A stretch of DNA of 64,000 bases from Dehalococcoidia bacterium UBA2158 (lineage in GTDB: Bacteria; Chloroflexota; Dehalococcoidia; Lucifugimonadales; UBA3495): contig DCWQ01000041.1 of NCBI GenBank assembly GCA_002328185.1, positions 182,722 to 246,721 on the forward strand. The letters are read 5' to 3'. The position numbers were made by a program, and so were the translations under genes. This document shows positions 8,064 through 16,986 of the stretch, one piece after another. Position 1 is the first letter of the stretch. Each line of letters starts with the position of its first letter. A model generated the notes under the pieces. It saw only the letters and a list, made by a program, of their open reading frames with translations, was not told where the DNA came from and searched no databases.

Positions 8064-9707
8064 TTACTCTGCTGCGGCGTGTTTGGCCGCCAGATAGCCG
8101 AAGGTCATGGCGCCGCCTAGCTCACAGCCTGCTTGGTAGCCGATGCCGTAGAAATGGGCGCTGGTGCTGCCACAGGCGTAGAGTCCCGGTATGGGCTGGC
8201 CCCGCACGTGCAACACTTGGGCGAATTCGTTGGTCATGAGACCGGTGGAGCCAGTGGCCGCCGGTTCCAGGGGTAGACCGTAATAAGGCGGCTGGTCCAG
8301 GGGGCCTAGGTTGGGGTTAGGCTCGTGCGTCAGGTCGCCGCTGATGGAATTGGCGAAGGGGAACTCGCCCCGGCCAAAGTCCTGGTCTTTCCCAGCAACC
8401 GCGAACCGGTTGAACCGCCGGATGGTCTTGGCTAATCCGTCCCCATCGATGCCGAGATCATAGGCCAATCCATTGATGCTTTTATTTCGCACCAGCCAAT
8501 CGGGAATGTCTTGGCCTGGCTGGATGCTGCCGAGTCCATACTTATCCAGGTAGGTCTGGTCGAAGACCAAGAAGCAGGGCACGTTGACGTACCGGTGGCG
8601 CCGAACGTCGAAATTGCGCAGGGTGGAGCCTACCTGCTGGCCGATAGACTCGTCGGAGAACCGGTTACCGTCCAGGTTCACCAAGATGCTGTGGGGAAAC
8701 CCCGATTCGTTGTTGGTCACGCCCCGGTATAACGGAGTACCGTAGTGGTCCTCCCCTGGGATGACGTACAGCAGGTCTTGCTGGAACATGGGTTTGACGC
8801 TGATGGCCGCGCCGATCTCGCCAGCCATCAACACCGAGTCGCCGTCCACGCTGGGCGGCAACAGCGATTCTGTGGCGTGCATCTCGCTGAACCGCCTGGT
8901 CAAAGAGTTGTCTCTAATGTTGGTCCCGGTGGCGAGGACAACGCCCTTCCGCGCCATGATCCGGACATCTTCGCGTCCTTGCCTGGCCAGCACCCCACGC
9001 ACCCGGCCACCTTCCACGATCAGGGAGCGTACCTGAGTATCAAGGTGAAAGGGGATATCGCGCTGCAGCACCGCGCTCATCAGGTGGCCGATCAGGCCGG
9101 CCCCGAAGGTGCGGATATCCTGCTCCATGCGCTCCCGGATAAGCCGGCGGTCCCAATTTTGGGGTTTCGCCCGGCCGCCCCAACTGGCAACCTCCTCGAA
9201 CGTCGCACGGTGCGTGACCGCTGGAGCAGCACGCAGGTGACTGTGCCACTTGCCGAGAGACTTGGCTTCGAATGGCCTGACTTGCAGATTGCGTCCTTCG
9301 CCCAGAGAGCCAGGCGCCATCCCCTGGAAGTAATCGGGGAAGCCTGGCACCACATAGAAAGGAATCCCCACATCGTCGCAGAAGAACTTGAGTGCTTCCG
9401 GAGAGTTTTCGATATAAGCCCGGAGGCTGCTGCCTAGCTCGTGTCCGGCTGCCAGGTGCAGAAGATAGTCATAGGCGTCTTCCCTGGAATCCTTGATTCC
9501 CAAAGCCTGTTCCAAGTGGTTGTCGCCCACCCAAACTATCCCGTATGAATAGGTAGTTCCACCGCCGTAAACCTCGGACTTCTCCAGGATGACGGTTTCC
9601 AGGCCCTGCGCTTGGGCCGCCAGGGCTGCGCAGCTTGCCCCCATGCCTGATCCGACGGCAATGATGTCTACTTCTTGGTCCGATGTGGGACTTGAAGTGT
9701 CCATCAA
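8064..9707 (-). CDS. FAD-dependent dehydrogenase, fumarate reductase / 3-ketosteroid-delta1-dehydrogenase-like
   Basis: The 547-residue flavoprotein opens with an FAD-binding Rossmann motif (DIIAVGSGMGASCAALAAQA) followed by LEKSEVYGGGTTYSYGIVWV, typical of the FAD_binding_2 family. The C-terminus has GLYACGSTSAHFYGIGYQAG, the second FAD-contact block. It most resembles the 3-ketosteroid dehydrogenase and flavocytochrome-like branch, which introduces or reduces C=C bonds alpha,beta to a carbonyl. No heme motifs or export signal are visible, so it should be cytosolic. It is divergent from the amidohydrolase with a 117-base gap, suggesting shared regulation. The substrate is unknown. Confidence 0.87.
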   Translation of the reverse strand: MMDTSSPTSDQEVDIIAVGSGMGASCAALAAQAQGLETVILEKSEVYGGGTTYSYGIVWVGDNHLEQALGIKDSREDAYDYLLHLAAGHELGSSLRAYIENSPEALKFFCDDVGIPFYVVPGFPDYFQGMAPGSLGEGRNLQVRPFEAKSLGKWHSHLRAAPAVTHRATFEEVASWGGRAKPQNWDRRLIRERMEQDIRTFGAGLIGHLMSAVLQRDIPFHLDTQVRSLIVEGGRVRGVLARQGREDVRIMARKGVVLATGTNIRDNSLTRRFSEMHATESLLPPSVDGDSVLMAGEIGAAISVKPMFQQDLLYVIPGEDHYGTPLYRGVTNNESGFPHSILVNLDGNRFSDESIGQQVGSTLRNFDVRRHRYVNVPCFLVFDQTYLDKYGLGSIQPGQDIPDWLVRNKSINGLAYDLGIDGDGLAKTIRRFNRFAVAGKDQDFGRGEFPFANSISGDLTHEPNPNLGPLDQPPYYGLPLEPAATGSTGLMTNEFAQVLHVRGQPIPGLYACGSTSAHFYGIGYQAGCELGGAMTFGYLAAKHAAAE

Positions 9708-9824
9708 GTCACTCCTTGTTGGCTGGAAATTGGCCTATCATACAGCAGCCGTGCGCCAAGTCAGATAAGAGCCTACAATGCCGGTGCGACCTGAATATCG
9801 ATTAATTACCTGGGAGAGCCAGAC

Positions 9825-11441
9825 ATGACCAACACCAACGGCAAGGCCGAAACGGTTATCAAGAACACCAATATCATGACCATGGACACCAAACGCCCCA
9901 GAGCGCAGGCGGTGGCCATGACCCACGGCAGGTTCGCCGGAGTTGGCAGTAACGAGGACATGGAAGGTCTCATTGGGCCGAACACAAAGGTGCTTGACAT
10001 GGGCGGCAAGACGACGTTGCCCGGGTTCATTGACGGTCATATCCACGTGTTGAGCAGCGGCATCCGCCACGTGATGTCCGCCGACTGCGACGTGCCGACT
10101 CTGAAGCAAGTCCAGGCCGGCCTTAAAGAACGAGCCGACAAGACCCCGGCCGGTGAGTGGGTGCAGGGGTTCAAGTTTGACGACACCAAGACCGACCGCA
10201 CCGCCTCCAACGAGGGCCGTCATCTATATCGTGAGGATCTGGACGCTGTGACCACGGACCATCCGATGATGGTGTCCCACCGGGCCGGGCACGTCTACTA
10301 TATGAATACGGCAGGTCTGGAAGCAGGCGGTTTCAACGATGAAACTCCGGACCCGCCCGGTGGCAGGCTGGGCCGCGACCCGGATACCGGAAAGTTGAAC
10401 GGCATAGTCTACGAGCGCGCCATCGATCATGTGCGTTTCAACCTCATCCCGGTGGACACAGAAGAGATACGCCGTGAGGGTCTGCGGACCATCTGCAACA
10501 TGCTGAACCGGGTCGGCCTGACCAGCGTCCATGACGCCAGGGTGACGACCGAGGAATTCCAGACCTATCAGGACGGCAAGGCCGCCGGGGATCTGAGTCT
10601 CCGGGTGTATGCCCTGATGTGGTACCCACAGTTCCCGGCGCTGCGTGAGGCCGGAATCAAGACCGGCTTGGGCGACGATCTGCTGCGCGTAGGCGGCATC
10701 AAAATGGTGGCCGACGGCGCCATCGCTTCCCGCACCGCCTACCTGTCCGAGCCTTACATCGGTTCCACCTGCGACCACGGCATCCTGGCCATGGAGCAAG
10801 ACGAGATCGAGCAGCAGGTGATGGACATGCACCGGGCCGGCTTCCAAGTCTGCATCCACGCCAACGGTGACCTGACCATCGACATGGTTCTGACCGCCTA
10901 CGAGAGGGCCCAGAAAGCTCACCCCAGGTCTGACGTCCGGCACCGTATCGAGCACTGCACTCTGGTTAATCCGGAGCTGCTCGGTAGGATGAAAGCCCTA
11001 GGTGTTATCGCCACGCCCTTCTGCACCTACGTCTATCACCACGGCGAGAAGATGCGTTACTACGGCGAGCAGAGGCTGGAGTGGATGTTCGCCCAACGGT
11101 CGTTTATCGACTCGGGCGTGGTCTCCACCGGGGCCACCGATTACCCGCCTGGGCCCTTCGAGCCGCTGCTGGGGATCCAGAGTTGCGTCACCCGCACCGA
11201 CAGCACAGGCAAGGAATGGGGCGCCAACCAGAAGATATCCATCGAGGAAGCCCTGCGGCTGTACACGGTGAACGGCGCCTACGCATCATTCGAAGAAAAC
11301 ATCAAGGGTTCGGTGGAGATCGGAAAACTGGCGGACCTGGTGGTCTTGGGCAGCGATCCCACACAGATAGACCCCCTCGGGATCAGGGATATCTCGATCG
11401 ATCGGACCATAGTTGGCGGAGAGACAGTGTATGAGAACTAG
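9825..11441 (+). CDS. Amidohydrolase, YtcJ-like (Amidohydro_3)
   Basis: The 538-residue metal-dependent hydrolase has the family's metal-binding elements. GFIDGHIHVL near residue 66 gives the HxH pair, CIHANGDLTID near 343 and HRIEHCTLV near 370 give further histidines, and STGATDYPPGPFEPL near 440 gives the aspartate. The C-terminal beta-sandwich segment (GKLADLVVLGSDP) is complete. YtcJ-like proteins hydrolyse amides or related bonds of small organic substrates; the exact substrate cannot be read. The start follows a GGGAG ribosome-binding site. Its divergent neighbour is a flavin dehydrogenase and a nitrilase-family amidase follows on the opposite strand, together suggesting a small catabolic cluster. 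Confidence 0.9.
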   Translation: MTNTNGKAETVIKNTNIMTMDTKRPRAQAVAMTHGRFAGVGSNEDMEGLIGPNTKVLDMGGKTTLPGFIDGHIHVLSSGIRHVMSADCDVPTLKQVQAGLKERADKTPAGEWVQGFKFDDTKTDRTASNEGRHLYREDLDAVTTDHPMMVSHRAGHVYYMNTAGLEAGGFNDETPDPPGGRLGRDPDTGKLNGIVYERAIDHVRFNLIPVDTEEIRREGLRTICNMLNRVGLTSVHDARVTTEEFQTYQDGKAAGDLSLRVYALMWYPQFPALREAGIKTGLGDDLLRVGGIKMVADGAIASRTAYLSEPYIGSTCDHGILAMEQDEIEQQVMDMHRAGFQVCIHANGDLTIDMVLTAYERAQKAHPRSDVRHRIEHCTLVNPELLGRMKALGVIATPFCTYVYHHGEKMRYYGEQRLEWMFAQRSFIDSGVVSTGATDYPPGPFEPLLGIQSCVTRTDSTGKEWGANQKISIEEALRLYTVNGAYASFEENIKGSVEIGKLADLVVLGSDPTQIDPLGIRDISIDRTIVGGETVYEN

Positions 11442-11483
11442 AGGTATGGCATACCCATTTTGTTGATAACTTGGTATGCCAGT

Positions 11484-11550
11484 CGTTCGTGGTGAGCCCC
11501 GTCGAACCATGTTTGCGCAGAAACGGGAGCCCTTCGACAGGCTCAGAATG
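11484..11550. repeat. Dispersed intergenic repeat, copy 1
   Basis: The first 26 bases (11484-11509) match the reverse complement of 56948-56973 at 25 of 26 positions. The rest contains CTTCGACAGGCTCAGAATGA, whose counterpart in the second copy is GAGCTCAGGACGAA. It lies in a 150-base gap between convergent genes and carries internal inverted segments, resembling a REP-like or small non-autonomous element. Confidence 0.7.
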
Positions 11551-11594
11551 AGGGGAACCCCGGAACCGGGTTTCCACAATCAGGTTTTGAGGGG

Positions 11595-12368
11595 TTAGAG
11601 GTACACCCGTTCAAAGTCGTCTGAAATCATAGACATATTGTCCATGTCCCAATCGAAGGAGAGGACTACCGACCGGTCTGATGTGGCCTCCAGAAGCCGT
11701 TTTCCGTTCTGGGTGACCACACTTTCGGCCAGGCTGTAATCAAGCTCCCCGGCCTCGTCGCCCGAGCGGTTGCAGACCATCATGGGCAGTCCGGTGTCGA
11801 CCGACCGTGCTTCCCACTCGCCGTCGGGGCCGCAGTGCCCAGGGCCCCAGGATACAGGCGAGACCAGCAACTGGGCTCCCTTGTCCTTGAACACCTGGGC
11901 AATCTCGTTCTTGTAGGCGTCGGCGCAGATCAAGATTCCCGTGCTGATGCCGTCACAGTTGATGGGGTCGATCTTCCAGCCACTGGTGGACCAAGATTCC
12001 GCCCCGCCCAGGGCTTTGACCTTGCGGTGTTTGCCGATAATCTCGCCGTCGGAGTTGATTACGAAAACGGTGTTGTACATCTTGTCGGAGGCCGGGTCTC
12101 GCTCCGGATGGGACAGGAAGACCGTCAGGCCGTGCTCTTTGACCAACCCCAAGAACCCGTTCATCCAGGGGTCGGGTTGGGGGAGTATCCAGTCGGTGCC
12201 GATGGTGTGCATGAACAGGTAGCCGGGGATGCAGAGTTCGGGGGTAACCACCCACCGGGCCCCCCGCTCGGCGGCGACCTTCACGCCCTGTTCCACCAGC
12301 TTTCGATTGTGGTCGATATCGCTGGTGACGGGCGCCAGATGTAGGAACGAAATGCGGAGTTTTTTCAT
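11595..12368 (-). CDS. Carbon-nitrogen hydrolase (nitrilase superfamily)
   Basis: The 257-residue protein has the full Glu-Lys-Cys triad of the superfamily. The glutamate is in VTPELCIPGY near residue 42, the lysine in IIGKHRKVKALGG near 133, and the cysteine in GILICADAYKNE near 166. These enzymes hydrolyse amides or N-carbamoyl groups through a thioester intermediate. Length and fold fit a free-standing cytosolic amidase; no signal peptide is seen. It is convergent with the YtcJ-like amidohydrolase across the dispersed repeat, so shared function is possible but they are not in one operon. The substrate is unknown. Confidence 0.88.
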   Translation of the reverse strand: MKKLRISFLHLAPVTSDIDHNRKLVEQGVKVAAERGARWVVTPELCIPGYLFMHTIGTDWILPQPDPWMNGFLGLVKEHGLTVFLSHPERDPASDKMYNTVFVINSDGEIIGKHRKVKALGGAESWSTSGWKIDPINCDGISTGILICADAYKNEIAQVFKDKGAQLLVSPVSWGPGHCGPDGEWEARSVDTGLPMMVCNRSGDEAGELDYSLAESVVTQNGKRLLEATSDRSVVLSFDWDMDNMSMISDDFERVYL

Positions 12369-12483
12369 CTTCGGGAGATTATAGCATCCGGCTTGAGCAA
12401 CGCCCTGCGGCCTTGACGGCCAGGTGTGATGACATCAGAATAAATGGAGCGGTTTTGGTTAATAGACCGTGTCTTCTTCTTGT

Positions 12484-12557
12484 AGCCCCGTAGTGTAGCG
12501 GTAACACGCCAGCCTTTGAAGCTGAAATCTCTGGTTCGAACCCAGGCGGGGCTGCCA
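12484..12557 (+). tRNA. tRNA-Gln (TTG anticodon)
   Basis: A complete cloverleaf can be folded. The acceptor is AGCCCCG/CGGGGCT, the D stem GTGT/ACAC, the anticodon loop CTTTGAA gives TTG, and the T arm is TCTGG-TTCGAAC-CCAGG. Discriminator G is followed by an encoded CCA. The outer anticodon-stem pair is a C-A mismatch. Confidence 0.93.
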
Positions 12558-12677
12558 ACTCATTCTTCATCCAACAACCCAGCTAGGCACTGCGTTGACC
12601 CTACAGGCGCGGCGCGAGTATATTACCGGCAAGATAGCGGCCCGTAAATTAGGTTGCCAAGTGCGAGGTTTTCTGCC

Positions 12678-13379
12678 GTGTATGCGTTGATCCTGGCCGG
12701 CGGGAAGGGTGAAAGACTCCGCCCGCTAACCGATACCCTGCCCAAGCCCATGGTTCCCGTTTGCGGCAAGCCCATCCTGGAACACCAGGTTGAGTGGTTG
12801 AAGCGCGGCGGAGTGACCGACGTGGTGTTTCTGGCCGGGTACCGAGCCGATGCCATCGAGGACCACTTCGGCGGCGGTAGCGCCTTCGGCATCAACGCCC
12901 ACTACAGCGTGGAAGACTCTCCTCTTGGACGCGGCGGGGCCATTAAGGCGGGGTTCCCCGAAGTTCCGACCACCGAAGAAACGGTGGCCGTGCTGAATGG
13001 AGACGTCATAACCGATGAGACTCTGGACCGCCTAATTTCGGTCCACCGGGAACGGAAATCGGCCAACGAATTGCACATGGCCACCATCATGGTTGTGCCC
13101 ATGGTCAGCCCCTACGGACTGGTCGAGATGGACTCCTCCGACACCATAACTGGCTTCCGGGAGAAGGTGGAGATGGAGCACTGGATCAATGCAGGCATAT
13201 ATCTCTTCGAGCGGCCCATCGCAGGCGAGTTACCGGACCTGGGCGACCACGAGACCGAGACCTTTCCAAGACTGGCTCAGGCGGGACAACTAGCCGCCCT
13301 AAGGTCTCGCAGTTTCTGGCACAGCGTTGACTCGTTCAAAGACCTACGGGAAGCTGAAGATCACGTTGGGAGCCGGTGA
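12678..13379 (+). CDS. Sugar-phosphate nucleotidyltransferase
   Basis: The 233-residue protein starts YALILAGGKGERLRPLTD and continues LPKPMVPVCGKPILEHQ, the nucleotide-binding signature of NTP_transferase enzymes that make NDP-sugars. VAVLNGDVITDETLD near residue 100 supplies the metal-binding aspartate. There is no left-handed beta-helix acyltransferase domain, so it resembles the short mannose-1-phosphate guanylyltransferase or glucose-1-phosphate thymidylyltransferase forms. GTG at 12678 is chosen because GAGG lies nine bases upstream and it aligns with the family N-terminus; an in-frame TTG at 12654 is possible. It follows tRNA-Gln and stands alone. Confidence 0.85.
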   Translation: MYALILAGGKGERLRPLTDTLPKPMVPVCGKPILEHQVEWLKRGGVTDVVFLAGYRADAIEDHFGGGSAFGINAHYSVEDSPLGRGGAIKAGFPEVPTTEETVAVLNGDVITDETLDRLISVHRERKSANELHMATIMVVPMVSPYGLVEMDSSDTITGFREKVEMEHWINAGIYLFERPIAGELPDLGDHETETFPRLAQAGQLAALRSRSFWHSVDSFKDLREAEDHVGSR

Positions 13380-13410
13380 CCAAGGGATTATACTAACTCA
13401 TCGCCTAACC

Positions 13411-13951
13411 TCAGATAGAAGCCCCGGTGAACCAGCAATTTACCGTTGACGACCTGACTATCCCTCTGCCCGCGTTGTTCTTGCTGATCGCCACTCCGAA
13501 CCCCATCGAACTGGGAGGCACCTTCCCCTTGCCCGAAGCCCAATTAGACCGTTTCCTGCTGACCGATGGCGTAGTTTCCGGGCCGGATATCCCATAGCGC
13601 CCCGATGCGTGCAAACGTCACCAGCGGGGTGATGTTCGAGGTGCTCGGGACGGGCCCGATCAACGCGACCGTGGCCCTTTGATAGGTACCCCTTCCACCG
13701 ACACATCCACCCGCCTGACCCCTGGGAAAAGACCATGTTGACCAAGGTCGCGGCTTCCCGCGTGTCGCCTATGAAACCGCCAAAATTGAGTGGAGGCTCT
13801 CCTGTCAACACCTCCGGACCCCTGGTCACCATGGATCCCTTGGGAGTCCAAATCACCTGTCTGGCCGGGATCGCCGGCTGCGCCTTTACACGCAACCATG
13901 GCGAGCAGGCCGATCAATGCCAATATCACCCAGGGCCGGCCTGAGCCGCAT
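13411..13951 (-). pseudogene. Decayed small lipoprotein gene with collagen-like N-terminal segment
   Basis: Sense is spread over several frames on the minus strand. MRLRPAL in one frame leads, after a one-base shift in a GGG run, into VILALIGLLAMVACKG, a clear lipoprotein signal and lipobox. Glycine-rich GxY-like sequence follows (GAAGDPGQTGD). Later fragments such as LNFGGFIGDTREAATLVNMV and a C-terminal FTGASI lie in other frames. No single frame spans the region, so it is probably a dead secreted lipoprotein of about 175 residues. The family was not recognised. The remaining 130 bases to the next gene hold nothing I can identify. Confidence 0.55.
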
Positions 13952-14087
13952 TCTTGTCCGATTATTACCGAGAGGTATTTTCAAGCTATACTCTAGTTTC
14001 GTGAGAATGACCGCCGTGGCGGGCTCGTAGTCGTGCCTCGGCGTTTTTGGTTGGCATTTTCATATACGTTGTCTTGGCGATCAACCG

Positions 14088-15365
14088 ATGTACCAACTCC
14101 TAAATAGAATGCCGTTCTTCTACGGCTGGACCATTCTCTTCGCGGCCGGCAGTTCCATGGTTGTCCGGAACGCCACCGCCAGTTTGACCCTGGCCGTATT
14201 CATTTTCCCTATGTCCGAAGACTTGGGTTGGAGCCGGACCCTCATCGCCGGAGCCGCCAGCCTGGGCGGGCTGGTGGCCACTGTGGCCTCGCCGGTGGTG
14301 GGCTGGACCCTGGATCGGTATGGCGCCCGGACGATTCTGACGGTCAGCATACTCGTTCTAGGGCTTTCGACGATCTCTTTAGCCTGGGCAACCGTGCCGA
14401 TTGCATTCTATCTGGCTTACGGCACTGGGCGCGTCTTATTTTCTAGCCCACTGAACATAGGCCCTTCGGTCGTTGTGTCTCGGTGGTTCGTCAGGCGACG
14501 CGGCCGGGCCACCGGAATGCTGTTTCTTTCCCACTCTCTAGGCATGATCACTTTTCCGTTGATCGCAGGGCTAGTTATCAAATACCGGGGCTGGGAAGAC
14601 GCCTGGATCGTGTTGGGGGTGCTGGTGTGGGTGCTGGCCTTGGGGCCGGTCTCGATGCTGATACGGCAGAGTCCGGAATCGGTGGGCCTGCTTCCCGACG
14701 GCGATCTCCCGGAACAACCCGGCGCCGGAAATGATGTGGCAACCGCCGTCGAAGAGGTTAGTTGGACTTTGCGAGAAGCCATGCGCACCCCCACCCTTTG
14801 GCTGTTGGCCCTGGCCACCGGATCGCTGTTTTTGCTTCAATCAGGCACCAATATCCACCAGGGAGCCTATTTCCTGGACCAGGGCCAGGGCGTGGGCGTG
14901 TCGGCGGCGACGCTGAGCGTCAACGCCGTGTTCACCGGCGCGGGCAGCCTCTTTTGGGGCTGGCTGGTAGACCGGGTGCCCGTGCGCTTCACCTATGCTG
15001 GGGTGGCGCTGATGATGGCGGTGGCGCTGGTCCTGTTCCCTTCCGCCGATAGCGCCATTGAGGCATTAGTCGTTGCAGCCATATTCGGGGCTGCAGTTGG
15101 TGGAATCCTGGTGGTGCCGGTAGTCGCCTACGCCAACTACTTCGGTCGCCGTTCGCTAAGCGCAATCCGGGGCGTAACCGAACCCTTCGTATCCCTGGGC
15201 CAGGCCATCGGCGCTATATTCTCCGGCGCCATTTACGACGTAACCGGCAGCTACAAAGACGCCTTCCTGATCCTGGCAATCTTGGGCTTCGCCACCATAG
15301 GCATGCTGCTGCTGACGCGCGCGCCGGTGAGGCCGGGGGTTGAGACTGAAGCGGGGGAATCATAG
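14088..15365 (+). CDS. MFS transporter, oxalate/formate antiporter or monocarboxylate-like
   Basis: The 425-residue protein has twelve predicted membrane segments. It begins FFYGWTILFAAGSSMVVRN, the opening typical of the OxlT/monocarboxylate-porter branch, with a motif A-like GWTLDRYGARTIL near residue 70. A central charged loop near residues 205-235 separates two six-helix halves. The product at 58695 belongs to the same subfamily. Carriers of this group commonly move small organic anions, fitting a heterotroph, but the actual substrate is unknown. It is transcribed alone, with no clear upstream operon partner. Confidence 0.87.
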   Translation: MYQLLNRMPFFYGWTILFAAGSSMVVRNATASLTLAVFIFPMSEDLGWSRTLIAGAASLGGLVATVASPVVGWTLDRYGARTILTVSILVLGLSTISLAWATVPIAFYLAYGTGRVLFSSPLNIGPSVVVSRWFVRRRGRATGMLFLSHSLGMITFPLIAGLVIKYRGWEDAWIVLGVLVWVLALGPVSMLIRQSPESVGLLPDGDLPEQPGAGNDVATAVEEVSWTLREAMRTPTLWLLALATGSLFLLQSGTNIHQGAYFLDQGQGVGVSAATLSVNAVFTGAGSLFWGWLVDRVPVRFTYAGVALMMAVALVLFPSADSAIEALVVAAIFGAAVGGILVVPVVAYANYFGRRSLSAIRGVTEPFVSLGQAIGAIFSGAIYDVTGSYKDAFLILAILGFATIGMLLLTRAPVRPGVETEAGES

Positions 15366-15453
15366 TTTGTTCCTAGATCGTTTGGCCTTGTACTCTGCGG
15401 ACAGGGCCAACGTCTAATGCAAGTATTACGACCTCTTAGAGATAGGACGGAGG

Positions 15454-15702
15454 ATGGCCATGGCCCAATCTATGGGCGAATTGGAACAGGACGCGTTGCA
15501 ACTGTCTGCTGAAGACCGCGCTAGGCTTGCTGTAAGCCTCCTTTGCAGCCTTGAAGAGCCCGTTGAAAACCCGGTGGAAGTAGAGAATCTTTGGATCACT
15601 GAAGCTAAACGAAGAGCTCAACAGATCAAAGATGGTTCGGCGACCGGAATCCCCGTTGCTGATGTTTTGGCAAGGCTGAAATTTAAGTACGAAGGAACGT
15701 GA
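15454..15702 (+). CDS. Addiction-module antitoxin (Unstab_antitox family)
   Basis: The 82-residue protein has the family pattern: a helix with LSAEDRARLAVSLLCSLEEP near residues 20-40, then ENLWITEAKRRAQQIKDG and a C-terminal IPVADVLARLK. In known modules this type of antitoxin pairs with a RelE/ParE toxin encoded just downstream. Here the downstream frame overlaps the antitoxin stop by four bases (GTGA) and encodes a ParE-like toxin broken by an amber codon. The antitoxin itself is intact. An alternative ATG one codon pair downstream is possible. Confidence 0.82.
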   Translation: MAMAQSMGELEQDALQLSAEDRARLAVSLLCSLEEPVENPVEVENLWITEAKRRAQQIKDGSATGIPVADVLARLKFKYEGT

Positions 15703-15995
15703 TTGAAGTAGAAATCCACCCCGACGCTTCAACGGAACTAGAAGCCACGGAAAAATTCTATGAACCGCGCCTCGGCGGCCTTGGCCTAAGATTCTTACTC
15801 GCCTTTGAAAGCGGAATTTAGCGAATAGAGATATTTCCGCAATCAGAATCCCCTCTCAGTGAAGGGTTTCGGGAGGTCGTTGTCCCAGGGTTTCCGTTTA
15901 GCATCGTCTATCAGGAAACGCAAGACCAAATTATGATTCTTGCAGTGGCTCACCACTATCGACTCCCAGGATATTGGCTAAACCGGTCTCAATAA
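15699..15995 (+). pseudogene. ParE/RelE-family toxin interrupted by an in-frame TAG
   Basis: From the GTG overlapping the antitoxin stop, one reading frame runs 98 codons to TAA at 15993-15995, with a single TAG at 15819-15821 (codon 41). The part before the stop (IEVEIHPDASTELEATEKFY, then LGGLGLRFLLAFES) and the part after it (RIEIFPQS, then VVPGFPFSIVYQ, ILAVAHHYRLPGYW) are both canonical ParE-like. TAG falls where relatives usually have an acidic residue before RI, consistent with a GAG to TAG change. Nothing is frameshifted, so the lesion looks recent. The truncated 40-residue peptide should be inactive. Confidence 0.85.
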
Positions 15996-16059
15996 GATTA
16001 CCCCGACTGTCCAAGATCCGTTTCTTAACCTGACCTGGCCATGACATCTACTTAATCCC

Positions 16060-16959
16060 CTACCGAAACTCTGGCATAATCTCGGCCGCGATCGTCTCCA
16101 TCAGCTGCTTTAGGGCGAGGACATCCCCTGAGTTCAAGGCTAAGACTATGTGGTCGACTCCGGCGTCTTGGTAGGCTCTGATGTCGGCCACCATCTTTGC
16201 TGGGTCGTCTCCTGGGAGGGTGTTGCGGCTGGCGGCTCGTTCACTGGAGGGGCGGCCGTGCACTTCAACCTCAACCCTGGTGGACCAGGTCATCTTGGAG
16301 GAATCCCTTCCAGCGGCCGTGGCGGCCTGGATGATTTCTTGTTTGGTGATTGCGTAACCCTCGGCAGAAACGCCGGTGGGATGCCAGCCGTCGCCCCTGA
16401 CGGCAGTCCGCTTGATAGCGCCGGGGCTGGAACCGCCGACCCACACGGGGATGCTGGGCTGCACCGGTTTGGGAGAGAAATAGAGGTCGGAGAAATCCCA
16501 TCGCTTGTTCTGGTACTTGGGCAGATGGCTGGACCAGAGCTCCTTCATGATGTCGATGCACTCGTTGGTGAGGGAGCCCCTTTCACGCATCGAGACGCCA
16601 AGCGCATCGAACTCCTCGGTCATTGCCCCCACACCCACGCCCAGGGTGACCCTGCCATCTGAGACCTGGTCCAAAGTGGCGGCGTATTTGGCCAGCTCAA
16701 CGGGGTTGTGGTACGGAAGCACCAGTACCGACGTCCCCAAAGTGACTTTTGACGTCGTGGCCGCCAGGAATGACAGGATGGCCATGGGGTGGTAGTAGGG
16801 CTTGTCTTCCAGCCGCTCTCGGATGTATCCGGTGTTGAACAGATGGTCCATGACCCAGACTGAGTCGTAGCCCAGGTTTTCTGCCAGGGGGCCGAACTCC
16901 AAGACCTGCTTAGGGTCTTCGATACCCCAGTTATTGGGGATGGTCACACCGAATTTCAC
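16060..16959 (-). CDS. LLM-class flavin-dependent oxidoreductase (F420/FMN type)
   Basis: The 299-residue TIM-barrel protein has the luciferase-like monooxygenase pattern: MKFGVTIPNNWG at the start, YDSVWVMDHLF near residue 31, and the DGRVTLGVGVGAMTEEFDALG block near 105. PVWVGGSSPGAIKRTAVRGDG near 175 is the usual cofactor-binding region. Such enzymes use reduced FMN or F420 for mono-oxygenation or hydride transfer. It sits 27 bases after ribH on the same strand, so local riboflavin synthesis may support it. No cofactor preference can be read from the sequence alone. Confidence 0.88.
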   Translation of the reverse strand: MKFGVTIPNNWGIEDPKQVLEFGPLAENLGYDSVWVMDHLFNTGYIRERLEDKPYYHPMAILSFLAATTSKVTLGTSVLVLPYHNPVELAKYAATLDQVSDGRVTLGVGVGAMTEEFDALGVSMRERGSLTNECIDIMKELWSSHLPKYQNKRWDFSDLYFSPKPVQPSIPVWVGGSSPGAIKRTAVRGDGWHPTGVSAEGYAITKQEIIQAATAAGRDSSKMTWSTRVEVEVHGRPSSERAASRNTLPGDDPAKMVADIRAYQDAGVDHIVLALNSGDVLALKQLMETIAAEIMPEFR

Positions 16960-16986
16960 GGAGAGTGCTCCTTGTTATCTAAGAGG

